Shown: positions 34,619 to 43,079 of the stretch, one piece after another
Layout: each line of letters starts with the position of its first letter
Numbering within the stretch: position 1 is the first letter of the stretch
NCBI GenBank assembly: GCA_018646675.1
Contig: JABGUH010000044.1
Coordinates: 97,794 to 161,793, forward strand
DNA from: Bdellovibrionales bacterium
Lineage (GTDB): Bacteria > Bdellovibrionota > Bacteriovoracia > Bacteriovoracales > Bacteriovoracaceae
Length of the DNA stretch: 64,000 bases
Direction: 5' to 3'
Notes under the pieces: generated by a model
What the model was told of the DNA's origin: nothing
The model's input: only the letters and a program-made list of their open reading frames with translations
Databases searched by the model: none
Translations under genes and position numbers: made by a program

Positions 34619-35876
34619 AGATCTTCCTCCACCTTTGACCTTAATCCTCTTGTTTTTGCTTTTATGCTCTACCTCCCACTCGTCACTAATGGCGGCCAGG
34701 GTTCAGGTCTTGGATGTTGTATCTGCTGCAATTGGGTTTAACAGTGATGCCAATAATCTATTTGTACTACCAACACCCTCACTTTTTAGAGGGATGAATG
34801 TAAGAGGTCAGCTCACTCAGAAACCGGAGCGCTCTTTTTCTGATAACTACGAGTTGAAGATCTCTTTAGATCTTAAATCCTATTCTGAGTACCGCTTGGA
34901 GAAAAAATTGATCAGTGAGCAGCAGAAGGTCTTACAACAAAAGCAGGATAGATGGAGTAAATCCAACTATATCTTCTATCGTTACTTGGCCAACTATTTA
35001 AAAGCGAAGAGTGATTTAGAGTATCGACAAAAGCAGGTAACTCTTCTAACCAAAAAGGTGAAGTTGGTTCAGTACTCTGCTGAGCGGGCCGGAGTAACTA
35101 AAGTTGATCAACTAATTGACTTAAATGAGCAGGCGGAGATCAAACGAGGAGAGATTTTTCAACTGAGACGCACGTTACAAAATTTAACCAGAAATTTGCA
35201 GGAACTGATTGGCGATAGACTAACTCTCTCTTCATCAAGTCAGTTAGGTAGTAAAGGGGTGATTGGAGCTGCTGGCATTAAGAAATTTATCTCCACCTTC
35301 GATATTAAACAGCGGTTAGAGCAGATATTTGCAGGTGATCAGGTGATGGTGGCAGCACTAGAACATCAGGCAAAATTGGAGCGGGCGCGAGCGGTACGGT
35401 TGGTAGATAGTCTGCATTTGGGAGTTGAACGTGAGTATAATCAAGGCAGCAGCGGTAGAGAGAGTGATACCTCTGTCATGCTACAGGTAACCTTCTCCTT
35501 GCCAGTCGGTAATACTTTGGCCGTTAGCTCCAAGCTGGTAGATCATCGGATCAAGAGAGGGGAAGTGCTGTTAAAGCAGGAGGCGATGGAGCAAAAACTT
35601 ACGGGATTAAAAGAGGAGTTGCTCAGTATGGCGGATTTATATCAGCAGTTAAAGAGCTCTCGCTATGCTAAATCATTGTATAAGTACCAACGTTCAATCG
35701 GAAAGATGCGGGGGCAGACCCCTAGTACATTGATCAGCCTGCGCCAGAAACTGTTAAACTATCGGCATCGTTTGACGGATTTGGAGTCGCAGATGCGCTT
35801 AAAGTATGTTGAGCTGTTAGAGATCGGGGGATACTTTATCTCCAACCCACAACAAAATTATCTACAGGGAGCATAA
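34605..35876 (+). CDS. TolC-like outer membrane efflux protein
   Basis: 423 residues from ATG 34605, with GAGG nine bases upstream. The longer reading to 34545 would run inside the adaptor gene and spoil a good signal peptide ('LTLILLFLLLCSTSHSSLMAA'). The mature protein alternates long coiled-coil helices ('ERAGVTKVDQLIDLNEQAEIKRGEI', outline) with strand segments such as 'VMLQVTFSLPVG', and contains an internal two-fold repeat as expected for TolC. It would supply the outer-membrane channel for the adaptor encoded upstream; the genes overlap by 14 bases. Confidence 0.82.
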   Translation: MLKSRDLPPPLTLILLFLLLCSTSHSSLMAARVQVLDVVSAAIGFNSDANNLFVLPTPSLFRGMNVRGQLTQKPERSFSDNYELKISLDLKSYSEYRLEKKLISEQQKVLQQKQDRWSKSNYIFYRYLANYLKAKSDLEYRQKQVTLLTKKVKLVQYSAERAGVTKVDQLIDLNEQAEIKRGEIFQLRRTLQNLTRNLQELIGDRLTLSSSSQLGSKGVIGAAGIKKFISTFDIKQRLEQIFAGDQVMVAALEHQAKLERARAVRLVDSLHLGVEREYNQGSSGRESDTSVMLQVTFSLPVGNTLAVSSKLVDHRIKRGEVLLKQEAMEQKLTGLKEELLSMADLYQQLKSSRYAKSLYKYQRSIGKMRGQTPSTLISLRQKLLNYRHRLTDLESQMRLKYVELLEIGGYFISNPQQNYLQGA

Positions 35877-35880
35877 GGTC

Positions 35881-36690
35881 ATGGCCCAAGAATTATCCCC
35901 CATGCTATTTGAAAGATATGAGATGAAATATTTTATTACGCCAACGATGCGTGATCAGATCACTCAATATATTGAGTGTTACTGTGATCTCGATCCATAC
36001 TCTGAAAGAGTTGCAGGCAACTACTATCGTATTAATAATCTCTATTTTGATACCCCCAATAATCTCTTCTTGGAGCGGCGTCTGGCCGGAATCGATCACC
36101 GCTTCAATATGAGGATTAGATCCTATGGGGACGAGCCTAAGCCACCCTATCTTTTTGAGATTAAGCGTAAGGGGCACGGAGTGGTAAAAAAGACTCGTGC
36201 CAAGGTTTTTTCCGAGGACTGGTCACGTCCTCTAATCGAACGTCCCAGTAACGATGAGTTACCACAGATTGTTGATTTAAATAGTGACTATTACCAGCAG
36301 TTTTTAGCACTGGTTCACTCATATGATGCAACCCCTAAAGTGTTTACCCAGTATCTACGTAAGGCTTATGTCTCTAACATTGATGATTATGCGCGGATAA
36401 CTTTTGATAAAGATCTGCGCTATATGGAGCAGTGTGATTATACTCTTTCTCCTGAGGAAGATAAGATGATTAACTATGATTTTAGTGATGTCTTGGGAGG
36501 GGAGGCGCGAACCATTATTTTAGAGCTGAAGTGCAATGTAGCGGTTCCTAAATGGTTTATTGATATTATTACCCATTTTAATCTAGAGCGTACTGGTTGC
36601 TCCAAGTATGTCAAAGGTGTTAATGCCTATACTCATGAGTATGATCCCGTCAACTATGTTGGAGAGGTCTACTCAAATTATGCTCATTAG
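35881..36690 (+). CDS. VTC-domain protein (polyphosphate-polymerase-like)
   Basis: 269 residues, a lone VTC tunnel domain with no SPX or membrane part. Motifs: 'ERYEMKYFI' (11-19), 'NNLYFDTPNN' (52-61), 'MRIRSYGD' (77-84), 'FEIKRKG' (92-98), late 'TIILELKC' and 'GCSKYVKGV'. In yeast Vtc4 the matching basic residues bind ATP and phosphate and the Glu binds Mn, making polyphosphate. Bacterial homologues are usually annotated as polyphosphate polymerases, though few are tested. It begins 4 bases after the TolC-like gene and closes the cluster. Convergent with the histidine kinase, 6 bases apart. Actual product is inferred. Confidence 0.87.
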   Translation: MAQELSPMLFERYEMKYFITPTMRDQITQYIECYCDLDPYSERVAGNYYRINNLYFDTPNNLFLERRLAGIDHRFNMRIRSYGDEPKPPYLFEIKRKGHGVVKKTRAKVFSEDWSRPLIERPSNDELPQIVDLNSDYYQQFLALVHSYDATPKVFTQYLRKAYVSNIDDYARITFDKDLRYMEQCDYTLSPEEDKMINYDFSDVLGGEARTIILELKCNVAVPKWFIDIITHFNLERTGCSKYVKGVNAYTHEYDPVNYVGEVYSNYAH

Positions 36691-36696
36691 ATAGTC

Positions 36697-38094
36697 TTAA
36701 GCTGGTGGGTATTTGAGAGTAAACTCGAAGATGGTCTGACTGTTTTGACGTAGGTATTTCAGCTCGCTATCATGTTGGGTAATGGTTTTTGCCGAGAGGT
36801 GTAGCCCTATCCCCACTCCCTGGCCAACTGCTTTAGTGGTAAAAAATGGTACAAAGAGTTTGTCCATATTCTCTTCTTTAACCCCTGGCCCATTATCAAT
36901 TACTTGAAAGTTAACCCCTTCGTTATTGGCAATCGCTTTTAGTTCAACCGTCTCCGCTTTCGCATCTTGGCTGGCGTGAAGTGCATTGTTTAGCAGGTTA
37001 ATTAACACACGAGAGATATCGACCGGGTTACAGCGTAACTGCTTGTCGGGAATAGGGGAGATCTCCAGCTTTACTCCTCCACTGCGATATTTATCCATCG
37101 TTAGTACCAATACGTCCTCGACAATTGTCTTTACGTCAACTAGCGCAGCTTGGGCGGGGTCATCTTTGGAGGCGGATGACATTCTTCTAAGAGAGAGCAT
37201 AATTTTCTGAATTCGATCGATGGCAAATTCTATTTTATAAGCAGTCTCCTTGACCTTCTCTTCTAGGTTTTCATCGCCGGTGAGGCCGAGTTTGCCTAGG
37301 CGGCGTATATTACTCTTGATAACAGTTAAAGGGTTATTTATCTCATGTCCAATCCCGGCTGAGATCTCTCCCAGAGATGCCAGATGGTTATTTAATACCA
37401 TCTGCTCTTGAGATTTTTGTTGCTCTTTGTTGAGATGGTCAATTTGACCGATCATTAGATTGAAATTTTTTGCCAACAGCGCCAGTTCATTCTTCTCTTT
37501 GATCTCAATCCTGACCGTTAGGTCGCCTTTACCTACTTGTTGGGTTACTTCAATCAGGCGAGTAATGGTTTTAAGGATACCAGTTCCGAGTAACCAAGAG
37601 AAGATTGCGGTGATAAGCATTCCAGGTAGAGCAAAGATGATAAAACGGCTTCTAAGCTCGGTGAGGGCCTCTTCTACCGGCTTAGTACTTGTACCAATGA
37701 TCACTTGACCAATCCTCTCATTCTCAAAGAGAATTGGGCTGGAGTAGTCAAAGATACCATCATCAACTTGCTCAAGTTTGCTATCAACAGAGATATCTCC
37801 ACGAATCGGCTGGCTGGCGAAGAGTACTTTTTCATCACCAGCTAACACAAATAGACGGTCGATATCTTCTGAGTTTAATAGAGCAGATGAGATCTCTTCG
37901 ATATTTGCCTGATCACTGACCAGGATTGCATTGGTAAGGGACTCTGTTAGTAGGGAGATGGTAGTTCGGTTGTTGCGTAAGAACTGCCGCTCCAAGGAGG
38001 TGCGCAGGGTATTAACTCCTTGGTTAAACAGCAGTGTAAAAACGACAATTTCCGCGGCCGCAATGATTAGAATAGTTCTAACGCGGATACTCAT
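36697..38094 (-). CDS. Membrane sensor histidine kinase (orphan)
   Basis: 465 residues. Membrane helices at about 7-25 and 150-170 enclose a periplasmic sensor of about 125 residues. HAMP (171-222) follows, then the phosphoacceptor H250 in 'SAGIGHEINNPLTVIKSN', N box 'NLLNNALHAS', G1 'VIDNGPGV' and G2 'GQGVGIGLHLS'. All kinase boxes look intact. No response regulator is adjacent. It starts 13 bases after a PhnD-like binding protein on the same strand, so the binding protein may present its ligand to this kinase. Confidence 0.93.
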   Translation of the reverse strand: MSIRVRTILIIAAAEIVVFTLLFNQGVNTLRTSLERQFLRNNRTTISLLTESLTNAILVSDQANIEEISSALLNSEDIDRLFVLAGDEKVLFASQPIRGDISVDSKLEQVDDGIFDYSSPILFENERIGQVIIGTSTKPVEEALTELRSRFIIFALPGMLITAIFSWLLGTGILKTITRLIEVTQQVGKGDLTVRIEIKEKNELALLAKNFNLMIGQIDHLNKEQQKSQEQMVLNNHLASLGEISAGIGHEINNPLTVIKSNIRRLGKLGLTGDENLEEKVKETAYKIEFAIDRIQKIMLSLRRMSSASKDDPAQAALVDVKTIVEDVLVLTMDKYRSGGVKLEISPIPDKQLRCNPVDISRVLINLLNNALHASQDAKAETVELKAIANNEGVNFQVIDNGPGVKEENMDKLFVPFFTTKAVGQGVGIGLHLSAKTITQHDSELKYLRQNSQTIFEFTLKYPPA

Positions 38095-38107
38095 TACGGC
38101 CAGATAC

Positions 38108-38920
38108 CTATAAGCTTAGATTTAGCGCTCGAACATCATCCCACTGGGAGTCAGTTGCCGCCTCCCAGCCTTTGATCTTTAGCTTTTTAAGTGCTGCTTT
38201 ACCTTCAGGAGTATTGGATAGCTTAACCAGAGCACTCTGAAGTAGCTTAACTGCTTTGAGATCAACGGTCTTGGAGTTATAGGCAAAAGCGTGGGGCGTA
38301 TATCCTTTAGTAGTGTGAAGGATCTTAATGTTCTGACTTTTACTCTTCTTAAAAGATTTAAAAGTTCGGACTACCCCGCCACCGGCAACAAAATTTTTAC
38401 GGGCGACATTATCATAGACTGAGTCGTGGGAGTTGACGTATTTGGGAGTGATCCCCAGTTTAAGCTGCTCATTTAGATATCCACGAATAATCACACTAGC
38501 GGCAAAAGCTCCCTTCGAGGGGAAGGCCATCTCTTTACCTTTAAGCTGATCTAGGGAGGTTTTGGGGTTATCCTTATGGGTAACAATAATCCCTTTGATC
38601 CGCTTCCCTTTGGCCTTAACTATCGGGAGATAGCCAACTTTATTAAAGACTACATAGTGAAGTGGGTTCATGTAGGAGATATCATAAGCTCCCTGTGCTA
38701 GTTTTTTTTGAAAATCATTAATTGACTTATCTGTTCTAAATACAACGTTTAATCCACTCTGCTGGTTGATTAGCTTAATCAGTGGCATCCAGTTTTTAAA
38801 TAGAACCCTGGCACTCTGTTGTGGGACAATTCCCAAAGTGATCTCTTTATCTTTGGCAAAAAGAGTTTGAGTTTGAAATAGAATTGTTAGCATTACTAAA
38901 AGGATTGTTGATCTAGACAT
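38108..38920 (-). CDS. PhnD-like phosphate/phosphonate-type periplasmic binding protein
   Basis: 270 residues from the ATG at 38920, which has GGAGA eight bases upstream; an ATG five codons earlier (38935) has none. Signal peptide ending near 'TQTLFAKD'. The PhnD-type fold is shown by 'EITLGIVPQQSARVLFKNW', 'FRTDKSINDF', 'AQGAYDISYMNPLHYVVFN' and 'GKEMAFPSKGAFAASVI'. Relatives bind phosphonate, phosphite or phosphate-like ligands. No ABC permease or ATPase is nearby; instead the next gene is a histidine kinase, which suggests sensing rather than uptake. Confidence 0.88.
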   Translation of the reverse strand: MSRSTILLVMLTILFQTQTLFAKDKEITLGIVPQQSARVLFKNWMPLIKLINQQSGLNVVFRTDKSINDFQKKLAQGAYDISYMNPLHYVVFNKVGYLPIVKAKGKRIKGIIVTHKDNPKTSLDQLKGKEMAFPSKGAFAASVIIRGYLNEQLKLGITPKYVNSHDSVYDNVARKNFVAGGGVVRTFKSFKKSKSQNIKILHTTKGYTPHAFAYNSKTVDLKAVKLLQSALVKLSNTPEGKAALKKLKIKGWEAATDSQWDDVRALNLSL

Positions 38921-39009
38921 CTTTGCATTCTCCATTTGAAAGTGTTGAGAGTTAATAAAATAAAAACAATTATTTATCTTATAAAGAATACCTTAACTGG
39001 TGGGGGAGT

Positions 39010-40197
39010 CTAGCGGTAGATAATTGCCTCCTGCTGTTGACTTAAGTACTCTTCTCGGCCTCTCTGCTCTAATGCTACTAGTTGGTCAAAATCTTGATCC
39101 TGCTCTACCCATTGACGCAGGCAGCTGTCACCATTTATTAGGTCGATCGCCAGTTGATCATATTCGTACTCGTAGGGGTGCTGGTTCCACGCAAACTCAC
39201 TGCCGAGGTGGTGGTAGAGAGCCTTTAATAACATCTGTCCTACTCGCCATGGGCGAAAAACTTGTGGATCGGTGGGGTGGATCTGAAAACCTCCGCAGGG
39301 GACTCCTTGGTGCTTTTGAAAGGTTGGTAGGAAATTAAGGGGGCGCAGAGTAAATCCACGTAGATCTGCAGCGGCAAACATCTTCTCTAAGTTTGCTAGT
39401 AGCTGATAGGGTTCAATTTTAGGGTGGCCAATAATTTCTAGAGAGCGAGTCGTTCCTCTTCCTTCAGAGATATTGGTACCCTCAAATAGTACTGTTCCAG
39501 AAAAGATCAGTGCACCCGAGGTCGTGGGCAGGTTCGGGGAGGGAAGTACCCAGGGCAGTCCGGTTTGACAGAAGATCATCTTACGCTGCCACCCCTCCAT
39601 CGGGATGACGTTGAGGTTGCACTTAGATCCAAAGTGGGTCTGTGCTAGGTGGGCCATCTCTCCGATGGTTAGTCCATGGCGCATGGGAATAGGGTGGCGG
39701 CCAACAAAAGAGCAAAACTGCTCTTTGAGAATGTTGCCCTCAATAACTGCTCCTCCTACAGGATTGGGGCGATCCAGTACCACCACATCAATATTCAATC
39801 TTCCCGCCGCTTCCATCACAAGGGTCATGGTATTGATATAGGTATAGACTCGACACCCTACGTCTTGCAGATCCACTATGATAGTATCAATCCCTTGTAA
39901 CATCTGATCTGTAGGAGCACGGGTTTCACTATATAGGCTGATCACTGGCAGCTTAAAGAAGGGGTGAGTGGTATGTTCACTCTCCTGCATATTATCCTGC
40001 AAATCACACATGATGCCGTGCTGAGGGCCGATTAGCATTTTTAGGCGGTTACCAAATATCTTTTGGAGATGAAATACCCCTAAACGATATTTACTGTCGA
40101 TTGATGCTGCATGGCACAGATAGGCGATATTGCCCTTTACTGCTTGCTGCAACTTCAACTCATTACTTAACCTTTCCAAACCGGTAATAACTCGCAT
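39010..40197 (-). CDS. DUF1343 exo-beta-N-acetylmuramidase (NamZ-like)
   Basis: 395 residues. Family features include 'IGPQHGIMCDLQDNM', 'VISLYSETRAP', 'VDLQDVGCRVYTYINTM' and 'VLDRPNPVGG', characteristic of DUF1343, whose characterised member NamZ releases terminal MurNAc from peptidoglycan fragments. No signal peptide is visible at this start, so it is either cytoplasmic (wall recycling) or the true start differs. GAGG lies eight bases before the ATG. Divergent from thyA with only 38 bases between start codons. Confidence 0.9.
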   Translation of the reverse strand: MRVITGLERLSNELKLQQAVKGNIAYLCHAASIDSKYRLGVFHLQKIFGNRLKMLIGPQHGIMCDLQDNMQESEHTTHPFFKLPVISLYSETRAPTDQMLQGIDTIIVDLQDVGCRVYTYINTMTLVMEAAGRLNIDVVVLDRPNPVGGAVIEGNILKEQFCSFVGRHPIPMRHGLTIGEMAHLAQTHFGSKCNLNVIPMEGWQRKMIFCQTGLPWVLPSPNLPTTSGALIFSGTVLFEGTNISEGRGTTRSLEIIGHPKIEPYQLLANLEKMFAAADLRGFTLRPLNFLPTFQKHQGVPCGGFQIHPTDPQVFRPWRVGQMLLKALYHHLGSEFAWNQHPYEYEYDQLAIDLINGDSCLRQWVEQDQDFDQLVALEQRGREEYLSQQQEAIIYR

Positions 40198-40235
40198 AAA
40201 GTTACCTCGAAAAAAAATTATTGAAGGATACCATT

Positions 40236-41030
40236 ATGAAGCAATATTTAGCATTAATGAAGCAGGTTTTAGCGGAAGGGGTAAAGAAAGAGGATCGAAC
40301 TGGAACCGGTACTCGCTCTCTTTTTGGACGCCAGGTTCACTACAATCTTGAAGATGGCTTCCCTTTGGTCACCACTAAAAAGGTTCACCTGCGCTCAATT
40401 ATTCATGAGCTGCTCTGGTTTCTAAAAGGGGAGACCAACATCTCCTATCTGAAAGAGAATGGGGTCTCAATCTGGGATGAGTGGGCCGATCAAGATGGGA
40501 ACTTAGGGCCGGTCTACGGGGCCCAGTGGCGCAGTTGGCAAGGTGCTGATGGAGAGGTAGTCGATCAGATTTCTGAGCTAATGAAGTTGATTAAGTCAAA
40601 TCCAGACTCTCGTCGTTTAATTGTCTCTGCTTGGAATGTCGGCCAGCTTCAGCAGATGGCGCTTCCTCCTTGTCACCTCCTGTTTCAATTTTACGTCGCC
40701 GATGGACGCCTCTCCTGCCAGCTCTATCAGCGCTCGGCAGATCTCTTTTTAGGGGTTCCGTTTAACATCGCCTCATACGCCCTACTTACCATGATGGTTG
40801 CTCAAGTGACCGGCCTGCAGGCCCATCAGTTTGTTCACACCTTTGGGGATCTGCATCTGTATGAGAACCATCTGGAGCAGGCGGAGCTGCAGTTGAGTCG
40901 CGCTCCCTATCCATTGCCCACCATGGAGCTAAATGGTGAGGTAGAGTCTATTTTTGATTTTACCTATGACGACTTTACTCTAAATAACTACCAGTCTCAT
41001 CCGCGTATTAAGGCGATAGTGGCAGTTTAA
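40236..41030 (+). CDS. thyA: Thymidylate synthase
   Basis: 264 residues from ATG 40236 (GAAGGA seven bases upstream), the same length as E. coli ThyA. Catalytic Cys146 in '[12 protein letters not shown]', folate and dUMP residues in '[11 protein letters not shown]', 'YGAQWRSW' and '[20 protein letters not shown]' (outline). It methylates dUMP to dTMP using methylene-THF. folA follows 12 bases after and regenerates THF from the DHF made here. Confidence 0.98.
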   Translation: MKQYLALMKQVLAEGVKKEDRTGTGTRSLFGRQVHYNLEDGFPLVTTKKVHLRSIIHELLWFLKGETNISYLKENGVSIWDEWADQDGNLGPVYGAQWRSWQGADGEVVDQISELMKLIKSNPDSRRLIVSAWNVGQLQQMALPPCHLLFQFYVADGRLSCQLYQRSADLFLGVPFNIASYALLTMMVAQVTGLQAHQFVHTFGDLHLYENHLEQAELQLSRAPYPLPTMELNGEVESIFDFTYDDFTLNNYQSHPRIKAIVAV

Positions 41031-41042
41031 AGGGGGGATGCG

Positions 41043-41525
41043 TTGAAAATATCGATAATTGTTGCTGTGGGCCAGAGCGGACAGATTGGACTTAAAGGAC
41101 AGCTCCCTTGGCATCTGCCGGAAGATTTAAAAAATTTTAGACAGATTACTATGGGGCACCATATAGTTATGGGACGCAAAACGTTCGAGTCAATCGGTCG
41201 GCCTTTGCCGGGACGTAAGATGGTGGTGATTAGTCGTGACCCCAAATATCATCATTCGGCCCTGGCCAGTAGTTACTGTGATCTTAGCTTGGCGATAGAT
41301 GAGATTAAGGCGAGCGGCGAGAGTGAACTTTTTGTGATTGGTGGCGGGCAGATCTATCAGTCAGCGTTGCCGTTGGCCGATCGACTCTACTTGACCCAGA
41401 CTAAATATGATGGGGAGGCAGATGTCTGTTTTCCTGCTTGGCAAGAGTTGAATAGTCGCTTTGCCAAGGTAGTTCATCAAGAGGATTTTACTAGTTTCTG
41501 TTTTCAGATCAGGGAGGTTTCATGA
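41043..41525 (+). CDS. folA: Dihydrofolate reductase
   Basis: 160 residues starting with TTG 41043, with AGGGGGG five bases upstream. Motifs 'GLKGQLPWHLPEDLKNFRQ', 'IVMGRKTFESIG', 'PGRKMVVISR', 'FVIGGGQIYQSALP'. E. coli DHFR has 159 residues with the same blocks; the acidic active-site residue is the Glu of 'LPEDLK'. Cotranscribed with thyA. Stop overlaps the next start (ATGA at 41522-41525). Confidence 0.97.
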   Translation: MKISIIVAVGQSGQIGLKGQLPWHLPEDLKNFRQITMGHHIVMGRKTFESIGRPLPGRKMVVISRDPKYHHSALASSYCDLSLAIDEIKASGESELFVIGGGQIYQSALPLADRLYLTQTKYDGEADVCFPAWQELNSRFAKVVHQEDFTSFCFQIREVS

Positions 41526-42229
41526 GGTTAATGTTCACCACAATTATTATCTCAATTTCTTTTGCTGCCCACTTGTTGGCCAGTGATACTTCTGCATTAG
41601 ATTATCCTCGTAACTGCTTCACAAATGAGGACTTCTGCACTGTTCGCACAGTGGAACGTAATGGATGGGATAAGTTTGTGCGCGTCGATCTATATGCAAG
41701 CTTTCCTGGAGAACTGCTCTCTTCCCCTCAAGAGCTATTAGATTTTTTCTTCGATTTTGGCAGTTGGCAAATTTATACTGCTGACAGTGAGATAATAGAT
41801 ATTCAGGATTCCAAGCAGGTACCAGTGGATCCAACCTTAGTGATTGGGGGAGAGGGACCTATTGTTCAACACTACTCTCACTACTTCTATCGTGGCCTGC
41901 CATTTCCAGTCTACTCGATGGAGGTCAGAGATCTCTCACGCTATCAAGTGCTACATAGTGATGAGAGTAGTGCTGTTGTGAAATACCACTCGGTTGATGG
42001 CCATATGGAGATTCCAGGTGCTCGTCCCCTTGATGGCCCGGAGGGATTAACACACAAAGAGGGATTTTTACGAATAGACTATGATGCTAATACCAAGCGA
42101 TATATCTTGCAGCTAAGAACTGATTTAACACCTTTGATCAGTCTTGGCCTCTCTATTACTGGTGGATATGTTGAGAAGGGCATTATCGAAATTTATCAGG
42201 GTATGGCCGCTCACGCTTTAAATCAATAG
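41522..42229 (+). CDS. Secreted hypothetical protein
   Basis: 235 residues with a signal peptide ('MFTTIIISISFAAHLLASD'). Mature part starts with a Cys pair ('RNCFTNEDFC') and continues as alternating strands and helices: 'FVRVDLYASFPGELLSSPQELLDFFFDF' (outline), 'YHSVDGHMEIPGARPLDG', 'RYILQLRTDLTPLIS'. The pattern might be a START/SRPBCC-type fold, but no motif proves it. Its start overlaps the folA stop, so it rides in the thyA-folA operon, though the functions look unrelated. Confidence 0.75.
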   Translation: MRLMFTTIIISISFAAHLLASDTSALDYPRNCFTNEDFCTVRTVERNGWDKFVRVDLYASFPGELLSSPQELLDFFFDFGSWQIYTADSEIIDIQDSKQVPVDPTLVIGGEGPIVQHYSHYFYRGLPFPVYSMEVRDLSRYQVLHSDESSAVVKYHSVDGHMEIPGARPLDGPEGLTHKEGFLRIDYDANTKRYILQLRTDLTPLISLGLSITGGYVEKGIIEIYQGMAAHALNQ

Positions 42230-42284
42230 TGATTGTCGTCCAAATGGGTGGCAAATATCTAGTTTCTAGCTAAGGAATAGTTGT

Positions 42285-43079
42285 ATGAAAAAGACGGTAC
42301 TAATTACTGGGGCATCCTGTGGGATTGGAGAGGCGTTTGCTCGTATCTTTGCACGTGATCGAGAGGGGTACCGTCTGGTCTTGGTCGCCCGAAATAAGAG
42401 TCGACTAGAGGCTTTGGCCCGAGAGTTGGACCTAAGATTTTCTACTGAGTGTATAGTAATCGCCCTAGATCTGGCCAAGCCGTCATCGGCAGCAAAACTC
42501 TATCAACAGTTGGGACATCAGGGAGTTGAAGTTAATATTCTAGTCAATAATGCTGGTTTTGGTTACTATGGTGAGTTTATTGATATGGAGTCGATTAAGT
42601 TACAGCAGATGATTCAGCTTAACATGACCACCTTAACCCAACTAAGTTATCTTTTTTCCCAGCGGATGGCATTAAGAGGTGGAGGGAAGATCTTAAACGT
42701 CGCTTCAGTTGCCGGCTTTCAGCCTGTTCCCAACTTTGCTGTCTACTCCGCTACCAAGGCATATGTTATCTCCCTAAGTGAGGCAATTTCTGAAGAGTTA
42801 AGGGGGGCGAATGTAACAGTTACTACTCTCTGTCCAGGCCCCACCAAGTCCAACTTCTTCTCCAATGCCAAGATGGATTCATCAATGATGCGGGGGACGA
42901 AGTTTATGAGTTGTGAAGAGGTTGCTATGGCCGGTGCTCGCGGGGTGATCAAAGGAGAGCGGCTGGTAACTCCCGGTATGATGAACAAGATTAACTCAGT
43001 TGGTTCTAGGCTCTTGCCCCGTGATACGGTACTGAAGATTACCAAGCTGGTTATGCAGCGTAGTCGTGGCCAAGCTTAA
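42285..43079 (+). CDS. Short-chain dehydrogenase/reductase
   Basis: 264 residues. Nucleotide motif T8-G-A-S-C-G-I-G ('VLITGASCGIGEAFARI'), NNAG at 88-91, catalytic S141, Y154 and K158 ('YSATKAY'). Classical SDR of the DltE/YdfG-like group that acts on unknown carbonyl or alcohol substrates. Arg after the glycine motif region ('VLVARNKSRLE') suggests NADP preference. Ends 4 bases inside the stop of the convergent PhoD-like gene. Confidence 0.93.
   Translation: MKKTVLITGASCGIGEAFARIFARDREGYRLVLVARNKSRLEALARELDLRFSTECIVIALDLAKPSSAAKLYQQLGHQGVEVNILVNNAGFGYYGEFIDMESIKLQQMIQLNMTTLTQLSYLFSQRMALRGGGKILNVASVAGFQPVPNFAVYSATKAYVISLSEAISEELRGANVTVTTLCPGPTKSNFFSNAKMDSSMMRGTKFMSCEEVAMAGARGVIKGERLVTPGMMNKINSVGSRLLPRDTVLKITKLVMQRSRGQA

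Noticed and set aside
33045..36690. The HlyD-TolC genes as an ordinary drug or type I secretion system
   Set aside because: There is no inner-membrane pump or ABC ATPase next to them, and their neighbours are DUF4956 and VTC genes. A distant pump cannot be excluded, so this is a preference, not proof.
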